Shown here: positions 46,626 to 58,000 of the stretch, in pieces | Layout: every line of letters begins with the position of its first letter | Position numbering within the stretch: position 1 is the stretch's first letter | Assembly: GCF_030272615.1 (NCBI RefSeq) | Contig: NC_081406.1 | Coordinates: 142,443,799-142,507,798 of the forward strand | From: Cryptomeria japonica | Lineage: Eukaryota; Streptophyta; Pinopsida; Cupressales; Cupressaceae | DNA length: 64,000 nucleotides | Direction of reading: 5' to 3' | Translations under genes and position numbers: made by a program | Notes under the pieces: model-generated | The model's input: the letters and a program-made list of their open reading frames with translations, nothing else | What the model was told of the DNA's origin: nothing | The model's database searches: none

Positions 46626-47193
46626 TAATCAAAAACTATATATTTAAACCCTACATGAAATCATGTCATTGATGCGAATTTGCCAAAATAGGTATTACTA
46701 GGACACTGTTACATCCCTCTTTTCAGTCATCCCAAAGTACAATCCTCCTCTCAAGATCTCACATGGTGCCACTTGGAGACATCTTGTGGCTTGAAAAATC
46801 ATCCTAGCCATTGATCTTATCTCCTCTCATCCTCATCATTAATTCCTTCTCCCCTCTCCTCGTATGCCAAAAACTTATCCATTTTCACATATCATACATT
46901 CAAATCCATTTAGCAGGGTATGTGCACAAAGATGGTGGTCAGAAAAGTGGACACCACCCAAAAAAAACATGGAAAAACAAGTAGCGCATACGCAGTTTTA
47001 AAATTTGAAATTCTCGCGTACGCGCTTAGGTTTGTTCTTCCTGAGCCTAGAGAAGATAGCGTGTACATGCTACTTTTAGGAAAATGAGCGCATACACGCT
47101 ACACCTAAGAAAATGAGCATGTATACGCTGCTCATAGGAAAATGAGCACGTACGCGCTAATAATCCAAATATAATCGCATACGCGGTGCCTGG
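46626..47193. other. LTR-like fragment and 30-bp CGCATACGC array before element D
   Basis: 46700-46900 resembles gypsy U3 text (ATCCTAGCCATTGATC, CTCATCCTCATC). From 46980 to 47190 there are seven units with near-palindromic cores such as AGCGCATACACGCT, AGCGTGTACATGCT and GCACGTACGCGCT. The last three repeat every ~30 bp with the lead GGAAAATGAG. It ends directly at the LTR start of D. It may be the truncated end of another gypsy element. No gene. Confidence 0.5.
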
Positions 47194-48676
47194 TGTAGAC
47201 GTATAAAAATGACCATATTCCTAAATGAATATTTTATGTTCATTTCTCTATTTAATTAAATCCAATCTAGTTAAATTACCCACATTCCTCTATTTAATTA
47301 AGTAAATTACTGAATTTATTTAAATGAAATTCACTATACCCATTTAATGAATAAATCATTTTATTCAATAAAACCCCCCTATCCACTTTTAATTAAATTC
47401 AAATTTAATTAAATAGTTATCCTAAAATTGAATAAATCTAATTTATTTAATTTCTCCAAATTGCAACCAAATTGAATTAAATTACTTTATTTCAATTAAA
47501 TCCTATTATCCCTCCATCCGCTTGCAAAATCCCAAACCCTTTTCTAATCCATTCTAGAATCTTCTAATCACTTCTAATTATCCTAACCCATCTTCTAAAC
47601 TTTGTCACATCCCTAAGCAAAGGGAAGTCACTTCTCAAAACCTCAAAGTCTTTGATAACCATTAAAGGCTTTAAGTCTTCAACCACTTAATTCCTCAAAG
47701 TCTTTGATAACCATTAAAGTCTTCCAACTTTCAACCACTTAATCCTCCAAAGTCTCCAATAACCATTAATGGTTAACTCAAACCCTCCTACATGGTTAAA
47801 ACATTTGTTTTAACTCAACCTTCATCCAACCCAAGGGTCTCATCAGGCTTTTAATGCTTTGACCATGATTATCTCTTAATCATTTGCACAAAGGTTTATC
47901 CTTGGATTAAGTCTTAATCCATTGGGTAATCCTAACTTAGACTTGACCTTTACCCTTTAGATAACCATGAGGTCTTCTCAGGAATTTAATGCCTCCAACC
48001 CCTTCTCTCAACCCAACCCTATGTTGACACTTGTCACCATTCCATTGGTGCAAATTGCAAACATGGATCCCCAACTTTCAAACTCAACCCTTGATTAAAC
48101 CATTCAATCTTGACCATCCATTGCCCTATTCTTGCTATAAATAGAGCTCTCATTCCTCCATTTTAAAGAATCATCCTCCAAATTTGTAGCATCATACTTA
48201 TGCTCAAATACATTCAAGCTTTCATATCTCATTTTATGCTCATCATTTAGCCTCTTTTAAATCAGGAACTACTCTAAATATGCATGTTTAGAATACTTTC
48301 TTTATCATTTAGCTCAATCATAGACTAAATATATCATGTTAGGATAGTACTCATACCAACCTTGTCATCTTATCATCTAGTTTATTGCATTTTAAAATCA
48401 TGCATAGCTTAGAATGCATCTCATATTAAAACCAACAAAAGCATCCCTCGTTCTTGCATTTGCCATCCCTAAACCATTTTGCTCAGTGATCTGAGAGCAA
48501 AAACATTGGTTTGAGGGACATTGTGAGATAGAGAACCATGGGACCCACCTTGAGAAGCTGAGTAATACTTCATTACTCCATAGCTTGCACCAAGAAGTCT
48601 TGTATGTGTGTGTGGACTAGTATTTAACAAATATTTTCACATATTGAGTTTTATCTGCCCTCTTTTCCCTCATACA
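47194..48676 (+). repeat. 5' LTR of element D
   Basis: Starts TGTAGACG and ends CTCATACA, four bases before the primer site. It contains the AT-rich TTTAATTAAAT text also seen in the A LTR, several CTCAAAGTCTTTGATAACC-like short repeats at 47640-47760, and TATAAATAG at about 48136. The start is inferred from similarity to the A LTR, because the partner LTR is not in the window. Confidence 0.72.
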
Positions 48677-48680
48677 TTTC

Positions 48681-48698
48681 TGGCGCCCACCGTGGGGC
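48681..48698 (+). other. Primer-binding site of element D
   Basis: TGGCGCCCACCGTGGGGC follows the LTR end after TTTC. It is a common form in plant gypsy elements and has a counterpart at the same offset in A. The tRNA was not assigned. Confidence 0.75.
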
Positions 48699-48785
48699 AT
48701 GACCCCGAATATCAAATCGATTTTTGAAACTAATCACTTTTGCAGGTCCGCGGAAAATAGGAATCAGCACATGGGAAACATTCCC

Positions 48786-49170
48786 TAGTGCATCTGGTTA
48801 ATAGTCTAGCGCATTCCGCTTACTATTTAGTGCGTGGGGTCTATACTCTAGCGCGTGAAGACCTTTCCTCAGCGCATGACTCCCTCTATTATTTTCCTGT
48901 AGGTCTTAGCGCGGAAGAAAACTAGAGCAGCGCCTTTGACACACAGAGTAGCGCATCCAGTAAACAGCATAGCGCATTTGGCCCACTATTTAGCGTGTGG
49001 AGTCCATCATCTAGCACGTGCCGTGAATAGATTAGCGCATCAAATCACTAATTTTAGGAAGAGAACTAGAGTAGCGCCTTCGGCGCACAGAGTAGCGCAT
49101 CCAGCAAACAGTGTAGCGCATTGATCCTTAATTTTAGCGCATCAAGAATATATTGTAGCGCATCTAAGAC
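48786..49170 (+). repeat. Leader array 1 of element D: 21-bp units headed TAGCGCAT or TAGCGCGTG
   Basis: About 17 units. Each has an 8-9-bp head (TAGCGCAT, TAGCGCGTG, TAGTGCAT and close variants) and a ~12-13-bp tail that differs between units. Spacing is 21 bp for nearly all units, with breaks of 37 and 39 bp. A 62-codon open frame across it (HRVAHP-like heptads) is a by-product of the multiple-of-three spacing. Confidence 0.88.
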
Positions 49171-50677
49171 AGAAACAAAAAAAAAATTTGTAACCGAAAA
49201 TGAAAGTTTAGACTTGTGGAAGTCCACCAAATCATCTAACATTTTTTTCTCTGGTTTGCTTGTAGGATGCTAACCAAATTTGTTGCAGAAGGGAGCATAA
49301 TCTTAGAATTTTTAGATGGTTAAGATTTTCTATAACTTAGTTAAAGTTAGTTTAAAATTTTAAAACATTTTTTTTTTAAAAATTGAACTCACTTACTTCT
49401 TTGGGGCTATAAAAATAACTACTATCGGAAACCTTCTTGCTTTTATAGGAGAGAAAAACATTTCATTTTGGGAAGCTATAAAAAGAACCAACAAATCTTT
49501 ACTTTGGCAAAGGGATTTAAAAAGAACTTCACCATGTTTTGGTGCATAAAATGATTCACTTCAAAATTTTGCAAAGTCAAAGAATCACACATGTCCAGAG
49601 TCATTTACAACTAAAGAGGGAAGATCTTCCCCTTTTGATCAATTTCTTTTGTTGACAAAACATCGAATTTACTTTGTTGACCAATTCCTTTTCATAGATC
49701 AGAAAATCATTGCCTTGAAAGGATAAAATAAACACCATGTTTTTGTGGAGCAACATCTCCACATAGATTTTTAGCAAATCATTGAATTGAAAGGCTAAAA
49801 AGAACCAACTTGATTGCTTTATCTCGAAAGTGGAAGGAATATGCTCTCCCCTTAACTGGGTGATCAAAAATCTAGACCACTTTTACAGCTTTCTTTACTT
49901 CAAGCAATAAAACCTTTAGTAGGCCTGCCTTCCCGAAGAGTTGGAATCAACTCTTACAGCCATTTATGGCCGGTGTGAAGGGAACGACCTAAGTGGGGAA
50001 CGACTTTGACGCCAAGAATTCCAACCCACTATAATCAAATGTGGAAAGTGACGAAAGTCCTTTTCAACAGTTGTGCGTAGTGATTAGCCTTCCCCCAGTA
50101 TCCTTGAGATACGTAAAGCCTTTGTTCTAAAGGTTGGGAAGCCTCCTGAGGGAGTTTATCACTGATGTCCGAACAGGAAGCCTTATTACGAACCATAGAA
50201 ATAGAAGATTTGAACCGAGTCAGTAACCAGACATTTATAACATCATAGTGCAAGGGTGGAGAAGAATCCACCCCCAAGATTACTCACCATATATCTCCCA
50301 AGATAGCTACTCAACTGAGAAGCAATTCACTTTGAGTTAATTTCTGGCAAAAGGCAAAAAAATGGGCGCCCTCTAGGGGGTGACACGGCTGTTTGAGCTG
50401 ACGGAGTATCGAGACTAGTGGGCTATGATATTATTTATGACCCTTGAATAAAGAGTCTTTCTGAAGTGTATTACTTGTATCAAAACCTATTAAAACATTG
50501 AGGATTTGAACACATCCTCGCAGAACATACACTTTTTGTTAGATTAGGCAAAATGGTTGTACTTTTTATGCCATGTTTGCATTTATTACTTCAGAAAATC
50601 ATCCATAAAACTTGAAAAATTTGCAACAAAAATTCAAAATTCACAAAAACCAAACCAAAGAAAAAATCAGGGTAGTT
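49171..50677 (+). other. Leader of element D between the two arrays
   Basis: Non-coding. An AT-rich first half has two short segments around 'AAAAAGAACCAAC' (near 49485 and 49798). A structured-looking block at 49915-50450 (GGAACGACCTAAGTGGGG, ATGGGCGCCCTCTAGGGGG) has a counterpart in element A at 10160-10745. No gene recognised. Confidence 0.55.
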
Positions 50678-51060
50678 TAGCGCATAAGAGAAACTTCTTA
50701 GCGTTTGGAGTACTTTTGTTAGTGCATCCAAACCGCCAGTTAGCGCGTTGGTTCAAAACAGTAGCATTTCATCTTAAGGCAAAATAGTGTAAAATCCTTT
50801 AGCACATCAGAAAAACAGTCTAGTGCGTGGAAGCAACAGCTTAGCACGTGAAGACCAAACATTAGCGCATAAAGTCTAATAGTTAGCGCGTGACAAACCC
50901 AGGATAGCGCATAGATTTTTCAACAGCTAGAAAAACAATTTTAACAGTGCAAAAACTTTAGCACGTGTCTGGGGGCAGCCTAGCGCGTGTGGTTATTATT
51001 TTAGTGCATAGAGGAATTTCGATAGCGCATATAGACTCTGTTCTAGCGCGTGATCCAAAA
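50678..51060 (+). repeat. Leader array 2 of element D, same 21-bp unit
   Basis: About 16 units of the same type as array 1 (TAGCGCATAAGAG, TAGCGCGTTGG, TAGCACGTGAAG and so on), again 21 bp apart in most steps, with two longer gaps. It ends ~125 bases before the upstream ORF. Confidence 0.88.
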
Positions 51061-51185
51061 CAAAAAAACAGAGGGCAAAACCGAGAAAAATTTTGAAAAT
51101 TTCAAAAACATTTTTCAAAGCCTTTTTTATCAACATCATTTTTCATCAAATCAGAGTGACAAAAACAAACCACTAAAACTATTTC

Positions 51186-51905
51186 TTGAGCAAAATTTGT
51201 GTCAAAATGAACGTTGTCAGAATCCTAAACGAATCGCGCAATAGAGGATGTCTCTCCTATCATAATCCGGAAATCTCATCATCAGTATCAACAAAATCCT
51301 TTACCATCTTACAGATTTTTATCTCAAAACACTTGTTTAAAATTTTCAAATTGTCAAATCAAGTTTCTAGATCGGGAGGCTTTTATCCATATCATTTGAC
51401 ACGCTTTGTCGTGAAGGGGCATCTAAACCTTCACTCTAATAGAGTAAGATTTGAAATTTTCAAAAACAAGAATCAACTGAATCCAAACCAATCAAAGGAA
51501 ACCCTTGATCACTCATGCATGACTAATCCCCTTATTCTGAGAAGAAAGAACCTTTATCGTAACATCATGTTGAAGAAACAACAACCTAGTTTTTCCAAAT
51601 TCATCAAGAGAAATAAGTTTTTATACATCAATCGCCAACTCTTCAAATCCCATCGGGTATTCCTTCATCATGTCAAACGTTATATCCAAAACAAATCTAG
51701 CGAATTTGACAAAGAACCTTTGAAAACAAGAGCATACTGTCAAAAGTCTGCTTTTAATCAAACCATAAACCGTGGAGGAAAGATCAATCCAACATTCTTG
51801 CTCAACGAGTACATCACATATAACACATCTCGACCAGAACCACCAACCCCTGAGCAACACATCGAAGAGGATTTTGTCCCTTTCATCACTGAGAGTTTCT
51901 ACTAA
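51186..51905 (+). CDS. Upstream ORF of element D, 239 codons, unknown
   Basis: Uninterrupted frame from 51186 to TAA at 51903-51905, one base before the gag ATG at 51907. The product is basic, rich in Lys, Asn, Phe and Ser, with an acidic C-terminal end (EQHIEEDF). No domain was recognised. Ogre-type Tat elements are known to carry an ORF just upstream of gag, so a real ORF1 is plausible, and translation could pass to gag by reinitiation. Against this, no clear homologue is seen upstream of gag in A, and the start could be further inside. Confidence 0.45.
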   Translation: MSKICVKMNVVRILNESRNRGCLSYHNPEISSSVSTKSFTILQIFISKHLFKIFKLSNQVSRSGGFYPYHLTRFVVKGHLNLHSNRVRFEIFKNKNQLNPNQSKETLDHSCMTNPLILRRKNLYRNIMLKKQQPSFSKFIKRNKFLYINRQLFKSHRVFLHHVKRYIQNKSSEFDKEPLKTRAYCQKSAFNQTINRGGKINPTFLLNEYITYNTSRPEPPTPEQHIEEDFVPFITESFY

Positions 51906-51906
51906 A

Positions 51907-54900
51907 ATGCCTTTTACTCGCTCTCAAAGAGATAAACAAAGTGAGGCACACACCGAGTCTAGTATGAATCGAAGATTATCAAATCCTTTTGAAGTTCCAC
52001 CCATAGAAGAACTTGAAATTACTGAAGCACTTCTTTGGGAATATCAAGAAAACCCTTCATTCCAAAAGCTTGTAGAAAAGCTCATGGAAAATGACAAAGA
52101 AAAATATCTGCTCATGCTTACAAGTAAAGGCGTTAAACTTCTCAAAGATTTAGACCCAAACATCTTTAAAATTGGGTCTTGACAATATGCATATCAAGAA
52201 CAACAAAGAGAAGAAGAAACCCATAAGTTTGAACAACATATACCTTAGCAACACATTCCTGAACAACGCATACCAGAAATGCATATACCTGAGCTAGAAA
52301 CACTAGAGCAAAATATCCCATTTACCACACCTTTTTAGCTAAGAACCAATACAAGGCAAAAACTTTTCCCTCGACAAGACAATATACCTTTGGCAGCCCT
52401 TACTCAACAAATGCAAATGTTGCAAAGGAAAATACAGGATATGCAACAAGGGACAACAGTGCGGTACTCTTTAAACGAAATCTGTCCTTACCCATTTGAC
52501 AGAAGATTGAACATGGTGCCTTTTCCTCCAAACTCAGACGTTCCCAAATTTGATAAATATGATGGGAAGAGTGATCCCCAAGATCATGTTCTAGATTTTT
52601 GCACACTGAGCCTTGAATTTGCTCATAATGACACCTATTTCATGAGGTTATTCCCCAGAAGCTTGGGAGGGCAAACCATGGAATGGTTATCCAAAATTTT
52701 GCCACCTGTCAGATCATTTGATGAATTGGTTAACAAATTTATAACCCACTATTCCTACAACATCTAACATGCCATAACCATGCTAGATGTTTGCAACACC
52801 AAACAAAAGAACAACGAAACATTCATGGTGTTCCTCTAACGCTGGTGACGCATGGTATTACGATATCCTTGAGATATTCCTGAAAAGGAGAAAATGGAAA
52901 TCTTCATCGATAACTTGAATGGCGAAATGAGTTACAGACTAAAACTTCAATGCATACCATCTTTTGCTAAATTGATTGAAAATGGCATTCAAGTAGAAGA
53001 AGCATGTGTCAAAAAGGGAACACCCAAATTCTACAACGAGGGAACAAACTCATCAAACTACAATAACCAGAACAACACCAACCTTGACAAATCTCAATTT
53101 TGGACTCGAAACAAAAACGAAAGCAACAATGAATCATATGATCCCAAATCTAAGCAACTAGTGCTTGCATTATCCGGAAATCCTCAAAATACAAAAAATC
53201 TTAAAAATGCTACTCCCAGTGCTAACACATATGCACCAAACACTGATCAAGGATAACTCAACGCAAACAACACCAACGATACTCAAAGCAAAAACATGAA
53301 TCCGGGACCTAACAAAAATTCACGCAACAACACAAACATTTTCCAAAAGCGTATCTTCACACCACTGGGACAATCATTAGAATCCGCATTCAGAGAACTT
53401 TTGGCAAACAAAATTCTTTCTTTGACTCCAATTAGCAACTATGAACCCCCAATCAAACCACCTTGGTGGAATGATTCACACTATTGTGATTTCCATCGCA
53501 ACAAGGGTCATAGAACAAACGAGTGCATGAGATTGAAACACATAGTACAGACATGATTGATCGAGGTGACTTAACGGTGGATGGTCTCAAGATAAATGGT
53601 GATCATGGAGCCTTAAAAAATCCTCTCCCAAATTACAACAAAGATGGAGCATCAACTTCAGATGATACACTCGGAGCTCGTATCAATCACATCTACAACA
53701 ACACGATCAACCACATATCAGCTGAAGATCATCAAGTCAATGTCATCACCATTCGAGATCGGCATGATCATGAATCTGTCAATGTAACAACCCGAACTCA
53801 GAAATATGTCTTGAAGGGACATACTGCACCTACAACTACCACACCAAAAATCCAATATGACTTGGTTAGCCAACTACGCAAGACTCCAGCTCAGATATCT
53901 ATCCTGGAATTATTGAAACTATCACCAAAGCACAGACATATTGGAGCAAGCGCTATTGGAAACAAATGTACCTCAAAATCTGGATACAGATAGATTTCAA
54001 GCCATGGTCACCCATATGATAGGACCTCATAACCTCACCTTCTCAGAACATGACAATACTTCCTTGAGTCATCTGCATAATACTCCTCTCCATATTGAAG
54101 TCATTGTTTGCAAACACCGAGTAAAAAGAGTCTTAATAGATGGAGGAGCCAGACTTAATATATGTACTTTAAAGCTTATCCGTGCATTAGGCTTCTCAGA
54201 AGAATCTATTGATCCTTGCAAGAAGATTACCATAAAAGCATATGATGATGAGGAAAGGTCCTCTAGAGGAACAGTGATATTACCTATCCAAGTAGGACCA
54301 ATACAAAAGGATACTATATGTCAAGTCTTAGACATAGATCTAACCTACAATATCTTGTTAGGATGCCCTTGGATACATGAAATGCAAGCAGTACCTTCTA
54401 CGTATCACCAGTGTGTCAAGTTTCCTTATGATGGACAAGAAATCTCCATATCAGCTGATCATAATCCATTTCAACATTGCAACACAATGGGGGTAGCCCA
54501 AGACAGTTTGGTTCCTCATAATAGAGAAAAACAGCGATCTTCAACATTAGATCCACAAACAGCAAAGCCCAACTCCTTATGGGGAGACTTCAAGAAGAAG
54601 ATGCAAATCAAAGACCAAGGCATGGGAGAATACTCTTTGGAGCCTTTATGTTTGGCCAAATTGCCAACATCACCTAGATCACATGGTTTGCCTACAACAT
54701 CAACACATCTGGCAACTCAGCCCATCACTAAATTTGATGGTACCTTCATCCAATTAGGTACTCTAGCACATGAATCAGAAGACAAGGACATTCTTAGCTA
54801 GTTATACAAAGATGAGGAAGAAGATCATAGAGTAGCAGCTCTGGACATTGTTCTACCAACACACCTGTATGGAAAAGGCTGCTTAATCATGAAGCAAATG

Positions 54901-55056
54901 GGATATGGCGGTAAAGGACCTATTGGGAAACGCAAAGAAGGAGTCACTAAACCTATAGATCTTCCTTCACAACCTAGTAGAAACAAAGCAGGATTGGGTT
55001 CAAAACTCACATTCCTATTGAAACAGCCACCATACACAACTACAAAACCTCAATGA
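51907..55056 (+). pseudogene. Gag, protease and G-patch region of element D
   Basis: Starts MPFTRSQRDKQ. Gag landmarks: ICPYPFDRR, PKFDKYDGKSD, FPRSLGGQTMEW, and a CDFHRNKGHRTNEC zinc knuckle (Cys-His-His-Cys) near 53490. The protease core is LIDGGARLNI with later LGCPWIHEM. After a TAG at 54799-54801 the same frame gives a G-patch-like segment at about 54870-55000 (CLIMKQMGYGGKGPIGK, later GLGSK). Stops include 52180, 52765 and 53254. Two compensating single-base shifts flank 53550-53935. The frame ends TGA at 55054-55056, overlapping the ATG of the next ORF. Confidence 0.85.
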
Positions 55057-58000
55057 AAGGTAAGAAGAAGTACAAAGAAGAATCCTGGCAGGAAGCACTC
55101 TTTGAATTAGCAAAAACAATCCGCAAGGCACGGGAATGTCAAGATCAAAAGTTGCATCAAGGAAAGCTTCTAAGTCATAAGAAGGCCCTATCTGTAGCAG
55201 TAGCTCATATTCAAACACCAATGTCTCAAGAACAAATCATGTCATCTCCAGATACCATTATTCCTCCCCGAGGAAGCGCAGTCTATGAACAAATCCAGAA
55301 AGTAGAAGACGGATCTGATACAGAATCAACAAAAACCATCAAAATGGTATCCATTATCAAAGATTTGTTTTCACCATACAACATACCTGTTTGCAGCACC
55401 GATAGAATCTGGGATAATGCCTATGAGACTGATTCCAATGAATATGAATGGGGTACCTGCTCCAATGCTACTACAAATGTCATGGATGATACTGATTCTA
55501 TATCCCTTTCTCAAGAAGAACATAACACAGAAGATAGACCTCTTGAATTTGGACCGCAGAATATCTATGACGCCACGATAAGCGAGTAGAAACATTATGA
55601 GCAAGTATACGTAGAGGATAATACCATCAAAGACCTCGATGAAATCCTAGACTTCTTTAAAACCAAGAACAATCACGATGAAAACTCTATCCTAACACTC
55701 ACAGTAGTCGAACTTGATCCACCCAACGATTCCTTACCGCTTGTCTTTCCTAACTTCATCGATTGGGATGAACCTGAAATCCATGATATACCAATTTTCC
55801 CAAATGATGAATCTATTATCCATTACCTATGTACCGTAAATCTAGAAATAGGCTCTACCAGTGAACAAAATAACGATGTCTATCAATCAGGGAGTGCCAA
55901 GTCTCTCAGTCGCAAAAATGAACTAAATAAAGGATTTGATGCTGAAAACTAGTCAATGGTAGCTCTAGATCACAAAAAAGTAAAAATAAAGGATGCATCT
56001 AAGGGTGAAAACCTTTTTAAGGCACCTAACAATGGGAGACTTGACACTCTTCCTGAGCACTTTCATGAGTGATCACCCATATTGATTGAGCCCACTCAAT
56101 CAATCAACATTGGTACCACAGAAGCAGCCAGAAACATACACCTTGCAGAATCCCTGACAGAGGAAGAAAGATCAGCATTCATCATCTTCTTTAAAGAACA
56201 GCAAATTAACTTTGCTTGGTCATATGCTGATATGCCTGGAGTGGATCCACACTTAATCATGGATCACTTGTCCATTTCTACAGGAGTTAAGCCAGTCAAG
56301 AAAAAGCTATGAAAGATGAATCCACAGGTGGCACTCATGGTCAAAACTGAACTAAAGAAACTATTAGATGTCGGATTCATCTGACCCATTGACTATGCAG
56401 AATGGATTTCCAACAACGTTCCAGTATCAAAACCAGATGGTAGTATCAGAATCTGCACTGACTTCAGAGACATCAACAAAGCTTGTCCAAAAGATGACTT
56501 TCCTCTGCCCAGTATCGACATCATTGTAGATCTCACAGCAGGCCATGCAATGCTCTCACTAATGGACGGTTTCTCAGGCTATAATCAAATCAAAATAGCT
56601 CCTGAAGATCAAGATAAAATAGCATTCACCCATCCTTGGGGAACGTACTGTTGGAATGTTATGCCTTTTGGCTTGAAGAATGCAGGGGCCACTTATCAAT
56701 GAGCAATGACGACAATATTCCATGACATGATGCACACATTTATGGAAGACTATGTGGATGATTTACTTGCTAAATCCTTCACTAGAACCGAACATCTCAG
56801 CATCCTAACAAATATTTTTGATCGATTGGAGAAATTCCAGGTCAGGCTCAACCCTAAGAAATGTGTCTTCGGGGTTACATCAGGCAAGTTACTAGGCTAC
56901 ATTGTCTCAGCTAAAGGTATTGAAGTAGATCTCGCAAAGGTACAAGCCATTATGGACATGCCACCACCAAAGAATATTAGTCAACTCAGATCTCTACAAG
57001 GATGACTTCAATCAATCAGATGATTCATCGCTCAGCTAGCAGATAAAAGTCTACCATTTAACCATTTGCTACACAAAAATGTACCCTTCAAATGGGAGAC
57101 CAAGTGTGCAGAATATTTTTACCAAATCAAACAGTACCTGATGAATCCACCAGTTCTGGTACCACCAGTTGCAGGAAAGCCTCTTATCTTATATATCTCA
57201 ACAACAGATATATCGTTGGGGGCACTATTAGCGCAAGAAGATCAACAAGGAAAGGAACGAGCCATATATTACATCAGTCGGACATTGAATGGCTATGAAC
57301 TCAACTATACATTCATTGAAAAGGCTTGCCTAACAGTGGTCTTTGCATCTCAGAAGTTCTGACATTATATGCTAGCACATACCATTAAGCTAGTAGCAAA
57401 AATTGATCCTCTCAAATATCTACTCAGTAAGGTAGCTCTTACAGGCCGATTGGCTAAATGGGTCATTATTCTCAGTGAATTTGACATCCATTACATAGAA
57501 AGATGAGCCATGAAGGGACAAGCAATTGCAGATCAGTTGGTTGAAGCACCGCTACCAAGAAAACAAACCATGGAGGTTGAATTTCTAGACAGCGATGTTC
57601 TTGCTCTTTCTACCAAACAATGGACCCTATACTTTGACGGATCCTATACACAACACGGTTCAGGTGCTGACATTTTGTTCATCACTCCTGAAGGACACAC
57701 TATACCAAGATCATATAGGCTTATGTTTCCCTACACCAATAATGTGGCTGAATATGAGGCACTAGTCATAGGCATCAAAATGGTCGTAGAATGGAAAATC
57801 ACAGAGTTAAAGGTCTATGGGGATTCACAACTGGTTGTCCATCAAATCAACAACAATTATCAGACAAAGGATGACAAGCTACTACCCTACAAGCGAATGG
57901 TAGATGATTTCAAACAGTATTTTGTGCACATCACCTTCGAGCAAATACCAAGATTAAACAACAAAGAAGTTGATGCAATGGCTACAATCACTTCATTACT

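Noticed and set aside
39230-46640. Target duplication of the LINE
   Set aside because: I compared sequence after the 3' A run with AT-rich text before ORF1 and found no convincing match. The 5' boundary remains approximate.
48936-49124. 62-codon frame with HRVAHP heptads as a repeat protein
   Set aside because: It is a by-product of 21-bp spacing in the leader array. It is interrupted elsewhere in the array and has no homologue in array 2.
48786-49170. CRISPR-like appearance (constant heads, variable tails)
   Set aside because: Heads are only 8-9 bp and imperfect, tails are 12-13 bp, there are no cas genes, and the setting is a plant retrotransposon leader.
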